DNA of 64,000 nucleotides, taken from assembly GCA_032719365.1 (NCBI GenBank), contig CM064863.1, positions 68,287,583 to 68,351,582 on the forward strand, in the 5' to 3' direction. The position numbers and the translations under genes are program-made. Position 1 is the stretch's first letter, and the number at the start of each line of letters is the position of its first letter. Below the pieces are notes generated by a model. The model saw nothing but the letters and a program-made list of their open reading frames with translations. It searched no databases and was not told where the DNA came from. The DNA is from Prinsepia uniflora (Eukaryota; Streptophyta; Magnoliopsida; Rosales; Rosaceae). Of the stretch, positions 35,041 to 47,165 are shown piece after piece.

Positions 35041-36799
35041 CAATGAAAACGACTAAACTGTTGAAGATGAAGAAGCTCGCAGTGAGCCACAAGGAGTTTG
35101 AAGGCGACGACGCTGTGGAAGAAGAAGATGAAGCTCCGGTGGAAGAAAATTGCTGCAGCTGGGAGGATGATCACTCTGTGCTCCCCTGTGCTGCCGTGTC
35201 GGAGCTGGTGGAACAGGGCGAGGTGATGCCTGTTGTCTTGGGACCTGCTCCTAGTGCGGCGCCGAAACCCCTAGAGGACAGTGTGGACGAGCGTGGGTGT
35301 CAGGCAGGTGTGTCTGAAGTTGGAATTGGTGATGCAGCTGCTTTACAGAAAGCACCCATAGGTGGGCCCATTAAATTGTCTTACTGTGAAGTGGCTTCTT
35401 TTGTGGGAAAGGAATTTGGGTTGCCCCATAAATTGAAATATGTTAAACCCAAGCTTATTGATGGGCGCATTGTGGTTAGTCCACCTCCTGATGCTGCAGC
35501 TGTTGCTGCTTTAAATTGGACCAGTTTCTTAGTGGGATATTTCATTAACAAGCCCCTTCCCTTCAATGTGGTTAGTCGTCTTGCGACTAAACTTTGGTCA
35601 AGTTGGGGTTTGGTGGAAGTTTTATCCGATGGAGCTGGATTTTTCTACTTCAAATTCTCGGATATCAAGGCTCGCTTGCGGGTTTTAGAGGGCGGCCCGT
35701 GGCATCTTGCTGGGCGCTCTTTATTCCTCTCACAATGGAAACAAGGTATGACATTAACTAAAATTGCCCATTCTGTTGTTCCCATGTGGGTGAGATTTAC
35801 TAATGTCCCATTGGAACATTGGAAAGATGATGGGTTCAGCCATATTTCCAGTGCAGTTGGGAAACCATTGCATGTTGATTCTAATACCTTTAATCGTAAA
35901 CGTATTGCTTACATGAGGATATGTATTAAGGTGGATGCCAATAAGCCCTTGATTGACTCCCTGGATATTTGTGTTGAGCCTTCGGAGAAGGGAGAGATGC
36001 ACCAAGTCGTTGAGGTGAAAATTGAGTATGAGAATTGGCCTAGAGTCTGCTCTTATTATCATACTTTCGGGCATTATGAGTCTAAGTGTGATAAGAAGGT
36101 TTCTGAGCTGAATTTAAGGGGTGATAATACTAGTAGGCTTGCTGCTAAGTCCAGGAGGGAAGTGGACTGTACCAGTGGTCTAGGTAATTTGCCTGTTCGG
36201 GAAGTGGGTACTATAGAGAGTGTGCCTTCTAGCCGCGGGCCTGTTGACTCTTCCAGGTGTGTTATTGGTGACATGAACGGGCAGGAGATTATCCATAAGT
36301 TTGATGGGGGAGCCGAAGTGAGCGTTTGGACACTAGGGTGGCCAAGACCGTCTCTTATGGTCCCGTTGCCCCAGTTTGCGAGCAGGATAATTTGGGAGAT
36401 CCGTGGAGTGAGCCCTCGACTTCTTCGACAGGGTTCGTGCAGGCGATTGATCCTCCGCCTAGGGCGTCTGGGGTCCGCTGCGCAGAGGTGAGCTTTCGGT
36501 TTCCGTCAGGTGTGGAGGAAGGCTTACTTCCTGTGTCTAATTCTTTCCAGGCTCTCGATTTTGCAAGTGTTTTGGAAGAGTCGGGGAAGGGCCATGATGG
36601 GGACTCTATTGGTGGGCAAGATGGGGCACAAGACACTGGTTGTGCTTGGCCAGGGTTGGAGGCTGATCCAACTATTTCTATTTTGGCTGCTGGTAGAGCT
36701 CCAGGAAGAAGGAAGGGGAAGAAGAAGAGAGTTCCTAAACAGATCGAGGGTTCCAAAACTCGTGGGTTTAAGCCAATTATTTCGGATGATGATGATTAG
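34998..36799 (+). pseudogene. LINE ORF1: DUF4283 with degenerate CCHC knuckle
   Basis: The DUF4283 domain is clear at about residues 115-330 of the frame from 34998: LNWTSFLVGYFINKPLPF, GPWHLAGRSLFLSQWK, SVVPMWVRFTNVPLEHW, RKRIAYMRICIKVD. The knuckle reads CSYYHTFGHYESKC, so the second Cys is Tyr. Near 36330-36490 the reading moves to another frame, which continues as a Ser/Gly/Pro-rich tail ending in DDDD and a stop at 36799. ORF1 proteins of plant L1 elements bind RNA in the retrotransposition particle. The N-terminal 40 residues of the open frame are not LINE-like (zinc-finger remnant). Non-functional. Confidence 0.8.
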
Positions 36800-37978
36800 T
36801 CTCGCTTACTGGAATACTCGAGGGGGAAACGTTTTAGCCACTAGCAGTTTATCCACACTTCGGTGGAGGTTATTGAGTTTGGGGCTAAGTTCCTTGCTAC
36901 GTTTACTTATGGGTCAAATGTTGAAGGAAAACGGTCTGAATTATGGGCTGAGTTGGCTGATTTGGAGTCCTCTTGTAACTCGGGTCAGTGGACAATTTTA
37001 GGGGACTTGAATGAGGTGGCTGGGCTGACTGAGCAAAGGGGTGGTTGTGTTCATTGGGACAGTGGGATGAGGGCGCTTTCTTCTTGCATGCAGAGGTGTA
37101 AGTTGGTAGATTTGCGGTTCACAGGCGAGTTATTCACTTGGTCTAATAGGCAGTTTTTTGGTTGTTTAATTCAGCGTAAGTTGGACCGTATCTTGGTTAA
37201 TGAAGAGTGGTTGTCCAGGTTCCCGAATTCGGCTGCTATGTTTTTGAATCCTGGCTCCTCTGACCACACTCCTTGTCTTTTATCCCTGGGTAACCCTTGT
37301 CGTAAACGGAGGATTCCATTCAAGTTCTTTAATTTGATGGGTGAACGTGAGGAATTCCTGCCTATTATTGAGCAAGCTTTTAATTCTCCTTGTGATGGCT
37401 CTGCTATATTTCGGTTTGCTTATCACCTTAAGCGTGTTAAGGCTGCTCTTAAAAGGTTGAACAAGGCCCCTCTGGCTGATGTGTCTGAAGCAGTTGTTGC
37501 TGCTAAAGCTGATCTGGATTTGTGCCAAGGTGAGTTGGGTGGGAACCCTTTTGATGTGCACTTGGTGGAACGTGAAAGATGTTTGTTAAGGAAGTCTGCG
37601 GGCTGTCTGTTGGCTGAAGCTAGTCTGTTTAGGCAAAAAGGCCGTATTAATTGTTTGGATGAAGGGGATAAGAATACTGCTTTCTTTCATAAAGTTATCA
37701 AAAACGTGCCAACCGTAATCGAATTAGCTCTATTGTTCGGACTGATGGGTCTATTGCTTCTGAGGAGGCGGAAATCAAGGAAGAGGCCGTTTCGTTTTTA
37801 ATAGGTTATTGGGTACTACTTGTTTGGTTGTGGGGATGAACTTTCAAGAGCTAATGACTACCACTGTCTCTACGGAACAGGCTATGGCTATGGGTTCTCC
37901 TGTTAGTGAAGGCGAAATCAGGGAGACTTGTTTCAAGCTTAAGCCAAATAAGGCCCCTGGTCCATATGGGTTCAATGC

Positions 37979-40900
37979 TGACAGGACCCATCCCAATCCC
38001 CTCGGGATTAGTGCGGGATGAACCTGCTCCCGTCTGACACGAAGTGTCAGACAAGGGATATTTCCAACCTTTGCCCTCTCGGGCTATCAGAGTACGCCAG
38101 GATCCGGAGGAGGTATGTGATATCTCGGTCTCTGCTACAGTCCACATCCGATGTCAACCTGAAGGGCAGTCAAAACAGTAAAAACTGTGAGTGGACAAAA
38201 CAAAAGTTTATAAAAACAGTTTATCGAGAAAGACATTTGTACCCTTCACTAAAAAGCATGCATGCATTCGAAAACCATTTAACCGAAAGAACCATATATG
38301 GGAACTAAGCCCAAAACCATAATGAAAACGACCGTACGGGCCACTGCCCAAATCCATGAGGGACTCAGCCCAAACCAGAAATAAACCAAGTACACGAGCC
38401 ACCGCTCAAATCCTGTGTAACCACACATCACATATCATATCATATAGCATACATCATATATACATATAATTCACACAACCAATCCTGTCACGGTATCCAA
38501 AGCTACGCGTGTGCTACCCAGGTCTCAATCCGAGTCTTCTCAAAGTCAAGATCAATGTCCGCAAACCACTGACCCTACCCAAGGTAATAGTAATCATAGC
38601 CTTCCTGAGAGTAAGGAACCCAACTGGGGGGTGACTCCACTCAGTCGGTGCTCCGTGACTACTCCGGGGTCCACCCAGGCCAACGACCCTCCCCGAAGGA
38701 GATAATAGAAGTAAAGGAAGGTATATGAATACATATATATACATAACATAAACATTCATGCCCGGTTCCCTTGAACCGTCATGATCCATAACATCCATAA
38801 CCAAGGTAACATGCCGGTTCCCATAAACCGTTATGTACCATAATGACCAACAAGGGTTCATGCCGGTTCCCATAAACCGTCATGAACCACGATACCATAA
38901 CAAGGGTTCATGTCGATTCCCATAAACCGTCATGAACCTGGGAATCCATTTAAGGTTCCCCGACGTGAACTCATCAATGTAAAACAACTGGGTCTCATGC
39001 CCGAACATATGACTCAACTGGGCACCGTGCCCGATATCTAAGGGTCAGTCATGACTCCGATCATAGTGATGCGTGCAACCATCCATCCATGACCGCTCTC
39101 AATCCTGGTATGTCGCCGTGAACAAATCAACCGACGCGACCACCACAAGATCATGGTGCACTCATCACCGATCGCTATCCTGAACCGTCAGCACTCCGAA
39201 GTCGAGCCTCCCCAGGCTGCCCGACAACGAATCGTGCATCGTGACCTCTCCGGAAGGAACACATCCCAATCCGGAGGCGAGCGTCGTATCGTCTATCGCC
39301 GTGCACATAGCACCCGTCGTGACCGCGATTTAGACCCGAAGGTCGTAAATAGCGTCATATGCCCAAGACGAAACCAAATCGGTCTTATACCCGAGTTTAT
39401 CCTTTTAGAAATCCAAAACCTTTTCATTTAGACCGATAAAGAAATACCGACTCGTATAGGCACCGTATAGGGGCGAAACCTTGAAATACGTTCCTATACG
39501 TAACCACATACAAATGCACCCATGGCATCATCAAACATGTAATAAAACATATAATAAACATTTATGCATGCACCAATTTAGAAAACAAGGTCCACTCACA
39601 CACCGTACGAGCTGCCGCCTCGATTTGCGTGCCATACGGCTCCCCGAGCCGATCACCATCACCGGGACTCCCAAACCTGTCCAAATTTTAATAGAAGGTT
39701 ACTAACTACTTAATTTACCTCCTACCAAAGCTCCGTAATTTTCCCGAACTTTTAACTATTTTTAAACCGACCCTAAACCTTCTGATGCCCCCGAAACATA
39801 TCGAGACGGTATCCGATCGACACAAAACCAGTCCCAAAATGTTCCTTACATCGAATAGAAGATTTCTCGTGTTGAACACTTTCCAAAATTATGGCCCACG
39901 CGTCCTCACGAGCCCCTAGAAGGTCGAAAATACTGTTCATCGTCTCTTATCTCCAACTGAACCAGTTTTACTGTTCATGTCACTGTTCACCGTCACTGTT
40001 CATCTCGGTTTTCTCCAGATTTTGGACCCATTTTAGGGCCATTTCATCCCATTTTGATCCTAATATAATACTAATCCTATTTCTAATCTTTTAGACATTA
40101 AAAACCGAAGGAAAAACACAAAAACCGTTCTCTTCAATCCGGCCATGGCGGAGGTATTTTCCTCCGCCGTCCACGACCCTTCCCGGCCATCCCCTACCTC
40201 GAAAACAATCCTATTCTACTCCTAGGGTCCCCAGAAACCTTACCCAATTAAAGAAAATGAGTAAAAACCATTAAAACTCAAAATCAAATTTTCAAATATT
40301 TTCCTTACCTCACGGTCTCTCCCGCTGTTGCCACCGCCGTCCTCCACCGTGGCTTGCCATCCTCAGCCTCTCATCACCTCACTCACGGTCACACACAAGC
40401 ACATGAGGAATGGTGGTATGTGTGTGTGTGCTTGTTCGAAGAACAAAGAAGAAAATGAAGAAAATATGGAGGGTGGGGGGGTTTCGGGTCATGAGGAAAA
40501 TAGAAGAAAATGATGATAGTTGATGGTTTGATCTGATGAGAGAAGAGAGATTGATTAGATGAGATGAGTGGGGTGAGGATTTAAAGATTAAAAGGAATGA
40601 ATGGCTAGGATTTAGTGTTGTTAGGATTAATTATATAATAATCAATATAATAATATTTTATTAAGTAGATCCACTTTTTAGGGGTTTGTCCAATAGGCTG
40701 AGTGACACTTGTCACTCATCCATGGGACCCACTGAAAATATCTTGGCTAATCAGATTTTTCCAAATCATCCCGTCTTGAAGTACGTGCATAGTGAAATCG
40801 AACTTCCGTGACCTATAACTCTCCCGTTCGAAGTCCGATTTCAGTGTGCCGCCTGTCTACGGATTCGTATCGTCCCGATCTACGTAACGGTCTTCGTCCC

Positions 40901-41219
40901 TCGGCCATCGGACCTCTCGGTCAAAAAGTCAACATTTGCCCCTTTTTAACCAAAATTACCAAAATGCCCCTAAACTTCCGAACGTAATAACTTCCTCCTC
41001 GAACTTCGGAATTGAACGTGCCACCTGTCTATGAACTCGTGACATCACGAACTACGTCCATTTGATCGTCCGATCAAAAAGTCAACGTTTTGCCCACGCC
41101 TAGGGGCAAAACGGTCATTTCGCATCGTTCGTCCGATTTCGCTCTACTAATCACGGATTAGCCTCACTAATCGTGATTAGTCACTAATCTAATCATGGAA
41201 TTTGGGACGGGTCGTTACA
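37979..41219 (-). mobile_element. Solo LTR inside the LINE, target duplication AATGC
   Basis: The left end TGACAGGACCCATCCC and right end GGGACGGGTCGTTACA are the family termini in minus orientation. Perfect duplications AATGC lie at 37974-37978 and 41220-41224. The 3241 bp interior has the family landmarks (GTGTCAGACAAGGGAT near 38044, GTCCACTCACACACC near 39590, ATCCGATCGACACAAAACC near 39811) and no coding capacity. The LINE reading frame continues across the insertion when one AATGC is discounted. Confidence 0.93.
38755..38960 (-). repeat. Minisatellite in the solo LTR
   Basis: About four copies of a unit of about 55-60 bp containing CCGGTTCCCATAAACCGT and CATGAACC. Degenerate in the first and last copies. 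Confidence 0.85.
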
Positions 41220-43594
41220 AATGCTCACTTTTACCATTGTTCCTGGACTGTTATTGGCCCTCATGTGATTCGTGCTGTCAAGGAGGTTTTCTCCAACTCC
41301 TGTCTTCTGGGTGAAACAAATTCCACCATTGTTACTTTGGTGCCGAAGACTACCAATCCTTCCTCTTTGGGAGACTTTCGTCTTATCTCTTGCTGCAATA
41401 CGATTTATAAGATTGTGGCTAAGATTATTGCTAATAGAATTAAGCGGTGCTCAGGTCTATCATCTCCCCTAATCAGTCAGCTTTTGTTTCGGGTAGAAGA
41501 ATTGGGGATAATATTCTGCTGGTCCAAGAATTGTTCAAGGGTTACCACCTCAACTCTGGTGCTCCTCGGTGTGCTGTGATGGTGGATATTCTCAAGGCCT
41601 ATGACTCCCTGTCTTGGGATTTTATGATTGATGCTCTGAAGGCTTTTCAGTTTCCCCCTATTGTTGTGGGTTGGATCAGAATGTGTATTTCAAGCCCTCG
41701 TTACTCTATTGCTATTAATGGGGAGTTGGCGGGGTTCTTTCCTAAGAAGCGGGGCCTTAGGCAAGGTGATCCCTTATCTCCTTATCTTTTCGTGATTGCT
41801 ATGGAGATCTTTTCGTTGATCTTGGCTAGGAGTATTGGCAGTAATCCAGAGTTCAGATTCCACTGGAGATGTGATAAGGTAACTCTTTCCCACCTTGCCT
41901 TTTCTGATGATCTCTTCATCTTCTCCTATGGTGATACTAGATCTTTGTCTGTCGTCAAAGATGCCTTAGAGTGCTTCTGGGTTATTGCCTAATCTAGGTA
42001 AAAGTCATTTGTATACTGCTGGGGTTACTCGGGGAGTGAAAAGACAACTTTTGCAGTGTTTTGGTGTCCAGGAAGGTTCTTTGCCCGTTCGTTATCTTGG
42101 GATCCCAATTATCACCACAAAATTATGTTACACAAATTGTACCCCCCTTTTAGAGAGAATTCAGAATCGAGTCAGAGCATGGAAGCATCGCTCTCTCTCC
42201 TTTGCTGGAAGACTTTTGCTTATTCAAGCGGTGCTAAGTAGCATAATGGTGTTCTGGGGTTCTCACCTGTTTCAGCCGAAGCGGATCACGTCAGAGATTG
42301 AGCAGATCATCCGGTGTTTTCTGTGGTCAGGTCATAGTTCTGGGTCGTATTACGCTAAGGTTGCTTGGACGTCAGTGTACAAACCTAAAAACGAAGGTGG
42401 TCTTGGTTTACGAATGTTACATCCTTAGAATATCTCAATGATGGGGAGGTATATTTGGTACCTTTTCGAGGGAGGTTCCTCTAATTTGTGGGCTAACTGG
42501 GCCAAGGCGTATTATGTCCAGGATCGCTGCCTCTGGAATTTGAGGATTATTGCCAATTGCTCCTAGAATTGGAGAAAGCTTATGAAGTCTCGTGAGCGCA
42601 TTCGGCCTTTTATCCTGGCCATTGTGGGTAATGGGGAGCGCATCTTTCTTTGGCATGATCTTTGGAATCCCCTGGGGCAGTTGGGGGACTTGGCGAGTTC
42701 AGAAGAGAGGGCTAGGTTGGGAAGCCACTCTGATGCTTTGGTTTCTTCTTACTTTGTTAATGGTAGCTGGCATTGGTCGTGGTCTTCTAGCCCTACTGTT
42801 TCCTTAATACATAACGCTTGCTATTCCATGGTTACGGACCTTGCTCGGGAAGATAGGTTTACTTGGGCTCTTACTTCTAATGGGAGGTTTTCTTCCAATT
42901 CGTTGTGGAAGGAGTTCACTGCTGTTGGGAGTGAGGTTCCCTGGGCTCATCTGGTTTGGTCTCGGGTAGCGATTCCTAAGACTTCCTTTATTCTTTGGTT
43001 AGCGATCAAGGGGCGTCTTACAACTATGGATCGGATCTCCAAGTACTCTACTCGCCATACGAGCCTCTGTTGTTTCTGTGATAGGACCCCTGAGTCCCAC
43101 GAGCACTTTTTCTTCGACTGCCGAGTTAGTGGATCTATCTGGAGGCATGTCCTTAGCCTTTGTGGAGAACCATGGTTGAGTCCTCCGTGGCCGTATTTTG
43201 TGGACTCCATTGCTTCTCGTTGGCAGGGTAATTCTTTGGATGTTTCTATCAAGAAATTGGATTTGGCTGTCACGGTCTATATGTTATGGAAGGAGCGGAA
43301 CGATCGGATTTTCTCCAACACTCGATGTCTTCCCAATGTTATCCTTAATCGTATTATTGAGCTGATTCGGCTAAGATTGTGTAAATTAAATTTTAAAAGG
43401 AGCGTAGGTAATATCCGTCTGGCTAATGTGTGGGGTATCCTTATTGATTAGTTTGTAGATCTGTTTGTGTGTGGCGTGTTGCCTAGGTTGGGTGGTGCCG
43501 ACTGGCTTGCTTCCCCTTTGTAGGTGGTGTTGTTCCCTTTTTGGGTTCTTTTGGGCTTGCCCTTTAATTTATTTTGACTTATCAAAAAAAAAAA

Positions 43595-43873
43595 GGCCTT
43601 TGATTTTCTGCAATAGGTTTTCTTTAATTTTTTTAAAAATATATTCAGTATTGTTCAAAACGGCGGCCGTCTATTCCACCTAGGTGACGCTGAAGGATTG
43701 AAATATCGATATCGACGGAAATAACACTAGTCAAATTTACGGATATCTCTCTTTAAATATCGCTATCGATATCAATATCATTTATGGATATCGATATCGT
43801 TTACGATGAATAAAAATGAAGGAAATTTAGTCTAAAAGTTGGAAATTTTTAATGAAATTTTGGAGAAAACTTA
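43595..43873. other. LINE flank and GATATCGATATC-rich sequence
   Basis: After the LINE poly(A) there is ordinary AT-rich DNA, then a stretch (43704-43810) with repeated GATATCGATATC and TATCGATATC words resembling a common dicot repeat. Similar words (ATATCAGTGATATTACCGAT) reappear in inverse sense at 48250-48300, beyond the next solo LTR, so 43690-48300 could be one older TIR element interrupted by the LTR. This link is weak. Confidence 0.35.
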
Positions 43874-46743
43874 TGTAACGACCCGTCCCGGGAATTAGGG
43901 TTAAGGAAGTGTTTAAGGCAAGATTAGTGAGCTTAATCGGGGGTTAGTTGGTCCCGATAAGTTCGTTAGGGTAGAATGACGATTTGCCCCTAGTTTGGGC
44001 AAAAAGTTGACTTTTAGTTCGGGCGGTCAAATGGACTTTGACCGGTGACCAGGACGTAGTTTAAGACGTCACGAATCCGTAGGCAGGCGGCACGTATTCA
44101 TCGGACTTACGATGTGTGAGTTACGGGTCTAGAAAGGAAGTGGCAAGATCGTAATTTTGGTTTAAAAAGAAGGACAGTTTGGTCTTTTGCACATGGGGAT
44201 TTGTGCAACATAGAGGGACAATGGAGGGCTGAGATTGAGCCACTTGTGAGAAGGCTGAGGGGATGGTGACACGTGTAGGAGGGCTAGAGGTTTCTAGCAT
44301 ACGCGGTCCAATTATTTGGGGTAATCGTGTACCCGTGTGTGTGTTTGTGTTCGAAAAACAGAAAACAGAGGGAGGAATTGAGAGAAAATTGAGAGATGAT
44401 CGTGAGGGTTGGTGAGTTTTGTGAGTGTGTGAGAGTGACCAGAGAGTGAGAGGGAGTTAGTGAGGAGGTTTGGAGGTCCAGTGGCTGTATGTGTGTGAGC
44501 GGTGAGCCACAGGAAACCAGGGGGAAAACAGGGAGGAAGTGAGTGATCGTGGTGGTGGTGTGGCCGTGTGCGGTGTAATTGGACTCGACAAGGAACAAGG
44601 ACGACTCTGTGGACGTCAGGGTGTGCGGCGGTGAGCATGGCGGCGGTCGACGGCAGGTAATTCCTTCTCCCTGTGTAAGTGCTCTGTTTTGCCGTGATTT
44701 TCAAATTGGAAAGTCGTGGCTTTCGGGGTTGAATCGATGAGTCTAGTGAGGTTTAGGGGACTCAGTAGGGTCCTAGGTAATTGCTGGTTGTGCAGCCGTG
44801 ATGGGGGAGTGCACGTCGGAGGCTAGAACGACGGAGAGTACATGTGTTCTCTGTTTTTCCGTTTTGCTTCAGACGTTGAGTCGTGGGTCTTGAGTACGAG
44901 TCGAGGGTTTTGGTTGGTCCTAGTCGACTTCTTAGGTTCTTAGGAACCGTCTACGGTGGTTTCCGTGGCGGGGGAAGACCTGGGTGGCCGGAGTAGAAAA
45001 CAGGGGACAGTTTGGGTTTCTGTTCGAGCTTGAGTCAACAGGTTTTAGGTTGAGTCGAGGTGTCTGAGTAAGGGGAATGGGTAGCTTAGGTCTGGACGAA
45101 GCAGTTGGTGAAGAGAGGAGTAGTTTTGGTGCAGGCACGACGGTGAACCGTCCTCGCCGGTTCGAGCTACAATGATTGGTTCGAACTGGGTCGACCAGAG
45201 GTTGCTAGTGACACTGTAGCTGGCGTGTGAGGGCCACGCGCAGCCACTTTGGGCGGCGCATGGAGGCGCGTGCGGCGGTGGCTGGGAAAACGATCAACAT
45301 AGTTTTTGGTCTAGGTGTTGTGACGAGTCTAATGGAATTGGTTTCGGGTTGTTCGGACGTCGTTTGAGGTTAGTTCCGTGAGGGTGAAGGTTTAGGGTTC
45401 CGGTTCGTTACGGTTAGGACCCGGGGATTTTCGAGGAAATTTAGGAGAGTCTTCGTAGATGTGTTAGTAACGTACTTTAGTGGTTGTTGACAGGATCGGG
45501 ACTTCCCGAGGAAGCTGAGGAACGTACGAGACGTTCGGGACGCGACTGAGGGCTTGGTACTGTGAGTGGACCCCTTCTCTAAATTCGAGCATGCATAACT
45601 GTTTTTCTATAATTGTTTTATGGTTTTAATCATGATTCTATGTTTATCGAATATGCTTTGTTGATTTTACATAATTACATGTTTTTCGAGAAAGTTCGGT
45701 TTTCAGCACGTTTTACGAGGAAAGGTGGATTTCTGATTATGATGCTATGGTTTTGGGATTTCAAATGATAAATGGTTTTCAATGATTATAAATGGATTTT
45801 GGAACGTGATTTCGATGATCAAGGTTTTCGGTTTTAGAATCGAATTTCGGAAAGAGAGATTTGGTTTTAAAGTCGAAAAGGTGGAATTCCGGATTTGGGT
45901 TCGGAATGACGGTTCGGGATGCCGGAAGGGCATCAGACCAGTGATTTCGGATTCGGATTTGGATATGGATTTAGAAAAGGTTTTCAAATGGTTTTGGATT
46001 GGATTTGCTGGATCTGGCTATTGGGTTTAAAGACCAGGATATTGATTGACGGGGGACGGGCCCGGATTGGGTTTAAAGACCCGGATTGAGTTTAAAGACT
46101 CGGGAGTTTAAAGACTCGGATATATTGATATTTCCCCCGAAGGCCTGTTGAGTTTAAAGACTCGGGAGTTTAAAGACTCGGATAGGTCCAGCAGGTTTGA
46201 TCGGATAATGATGACTTGATATTCATGGTTTATGATACGGTTTTATGATGCTTATGCTATGATTTCTATAATAGTGTTTTATAGTGTTTCTGTTTTTATG
46301 ATGAGGTTTATGTGAACTATAACTGCTTTAATAACTGGGTTATGCATGTGGTTTTAAAACGGAGGGCCAAACCCGGTTTTTCTTATAAATGATTTTGGGA
46401 ACTTTTCTTTTATTTATGGTCCACTCACACCTTCTGTTTTAAATTACCCTCCAAGTCGTGGAGCTAGCGCGGGGTTTCGGCTTCGAGGCAGCTTCTGAGG
46501 CATAGAAGTCACGAGAGCGACCCCAGAGTGTTTTAAATTTTCCGTATTGCGTGTACTCTTTGTTTCGGGTTTTCTTTTCATTTGTGTAGAACTATGCTCT
46601 GTAAAACTTGACTTCGAGATGTTTGTAGTTTCTCCTGCGTCTGACGGTGTAATTTAGTGGTTTACTTTGGTTTTGTGTCGGGGTGTCAGACGGGAGCAGG
46701 ATTTACCACGGTTTTCGAGGTGAAACCGGGGTGGGTCTTGACA
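43874..46743 (+). mobile_element. Solo LTR, plus orientation
   Basis: Starts TGTAACGACCCGTCCC and ends GTGGGTCTTGACA. It is flanked by ACTTA at 43869-43873 and, at the right, by ACTTA at 46743-46747; the last A of the LTR overlaps the second copy, so the duplication is exact only if that base is shared or one A was lost. The 3' part has GTGTCAGACGGGAGCAGGA at 46683, the same word as at 4402-4420. No coding sequence. Confidence 0.85.
46030..46190 (+). repeat. Minisatellite in the solo LTR
   Basis: About six copies of GAGTTTAAAGACTCGG or GGGTTTAAAGACCCGG, the reverse complement of the motif at 1-240. Confidence 0.9.
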
Positions 46744-47089
46744 CTTAAGTACCCAATAATGGTTATGTAAGACTAATAAAAACTATAAAATGACTTTGAT
46801 ATAATAAATATATGATGAATAATATGATAGAATATAAGTCTGACGATGACTAACATATATAAAACCTTAAAGATAAACTTAAATTAAAGCATAATTTTAT
46901 TGATAATGTTGCACTAAGAATACTTTACACATTGAACTTCATTAAAAACAAGTGGAAGGTCTACCAAATTGAAAATTGCATTGATCTCCATCTACCAAGA
47001 CACAAATTTTTTGCCAAGTGATGCTACTTGACCAAGTGGAAATATATTGTCGCACTTCCACTCATCATATTACGAAATCTAATATACAA

Positions 47090-47165
<76 letters not shown>

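Larger units (their letters stand above)
36786..43451 (+). pseudogene. LINE ORF2: endonuclease, reverse transcriptase, zf-RVT, split by an LTR
   Basis: ORF2 starts with ATG codons overlapping the ORF1 stop (ATGATGATGATTAG, 36786-36799) and reads ISLAYWNTRG. It then lacks most of the endonuclease N-terminal half and resumes at about 36863 (WTILGDLNEVAGLTEQRGG; FTWSNRQ; LDRILVNEEWL; SSDHTPCLL). RT begins after a frameshift near 37700; KPNKAPGPYGFNA is cut by the solo LTR at 37979 and continues at 41225 with HFYHCSW. RT motifs DILKAYDSLSWDF, GLRQGDPLSPYLF and AFSDDLFIF are visible; the palm reads FSDD rather than YADD/FADD. Frameshifts lie near 41460 and 41985, stops near 42428 and 42565. The last frame, 42582-43451, holds zf-RVT (TSFILWLAIKGRLTT; CCFCDRTPESHEHFFFDC). 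Multiple breaks; inactive. Confidence 0.88.
35030..43594 (+). mobile_element. L1-type LINE, interrupted by a solo LTR
   Basis: Contains ORF1 (DUF4283 plus knuckle), ORF2 (endonuclease, RT, zf-RVT) and a poly(A) tail at 43584-43594. About 5.3 kb without the nested LTR. The 5' boundary is not defined: the ORF1 frame continues upstream into a zinc-finger fragment. No clear target duplication was found. Frameshifts in both ORFs and a deleted endonuclease N-terminal half make it inactive. Confidence 0.88.

Noticed and set aside
34998..36491. Intact 497-residue host gene
   Set aside because: DUF4283 plus knuckle upstream of endonuclease and RT on the same strand identify it as LINE ORF1.
36355..36756. 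Minus-strand open frame of 133 residues
   Set aside because: Antisense shadow of the LINE ORF1 tail; no family resemblance.
43584..43594. LINE target-site duplication next to the poly(A) tail
   Set aside because: The sequence after the tail (GGCCTTTGATTTTC) has only a short partial match (GCCTTTG near 34653) upstream, too weak to call.
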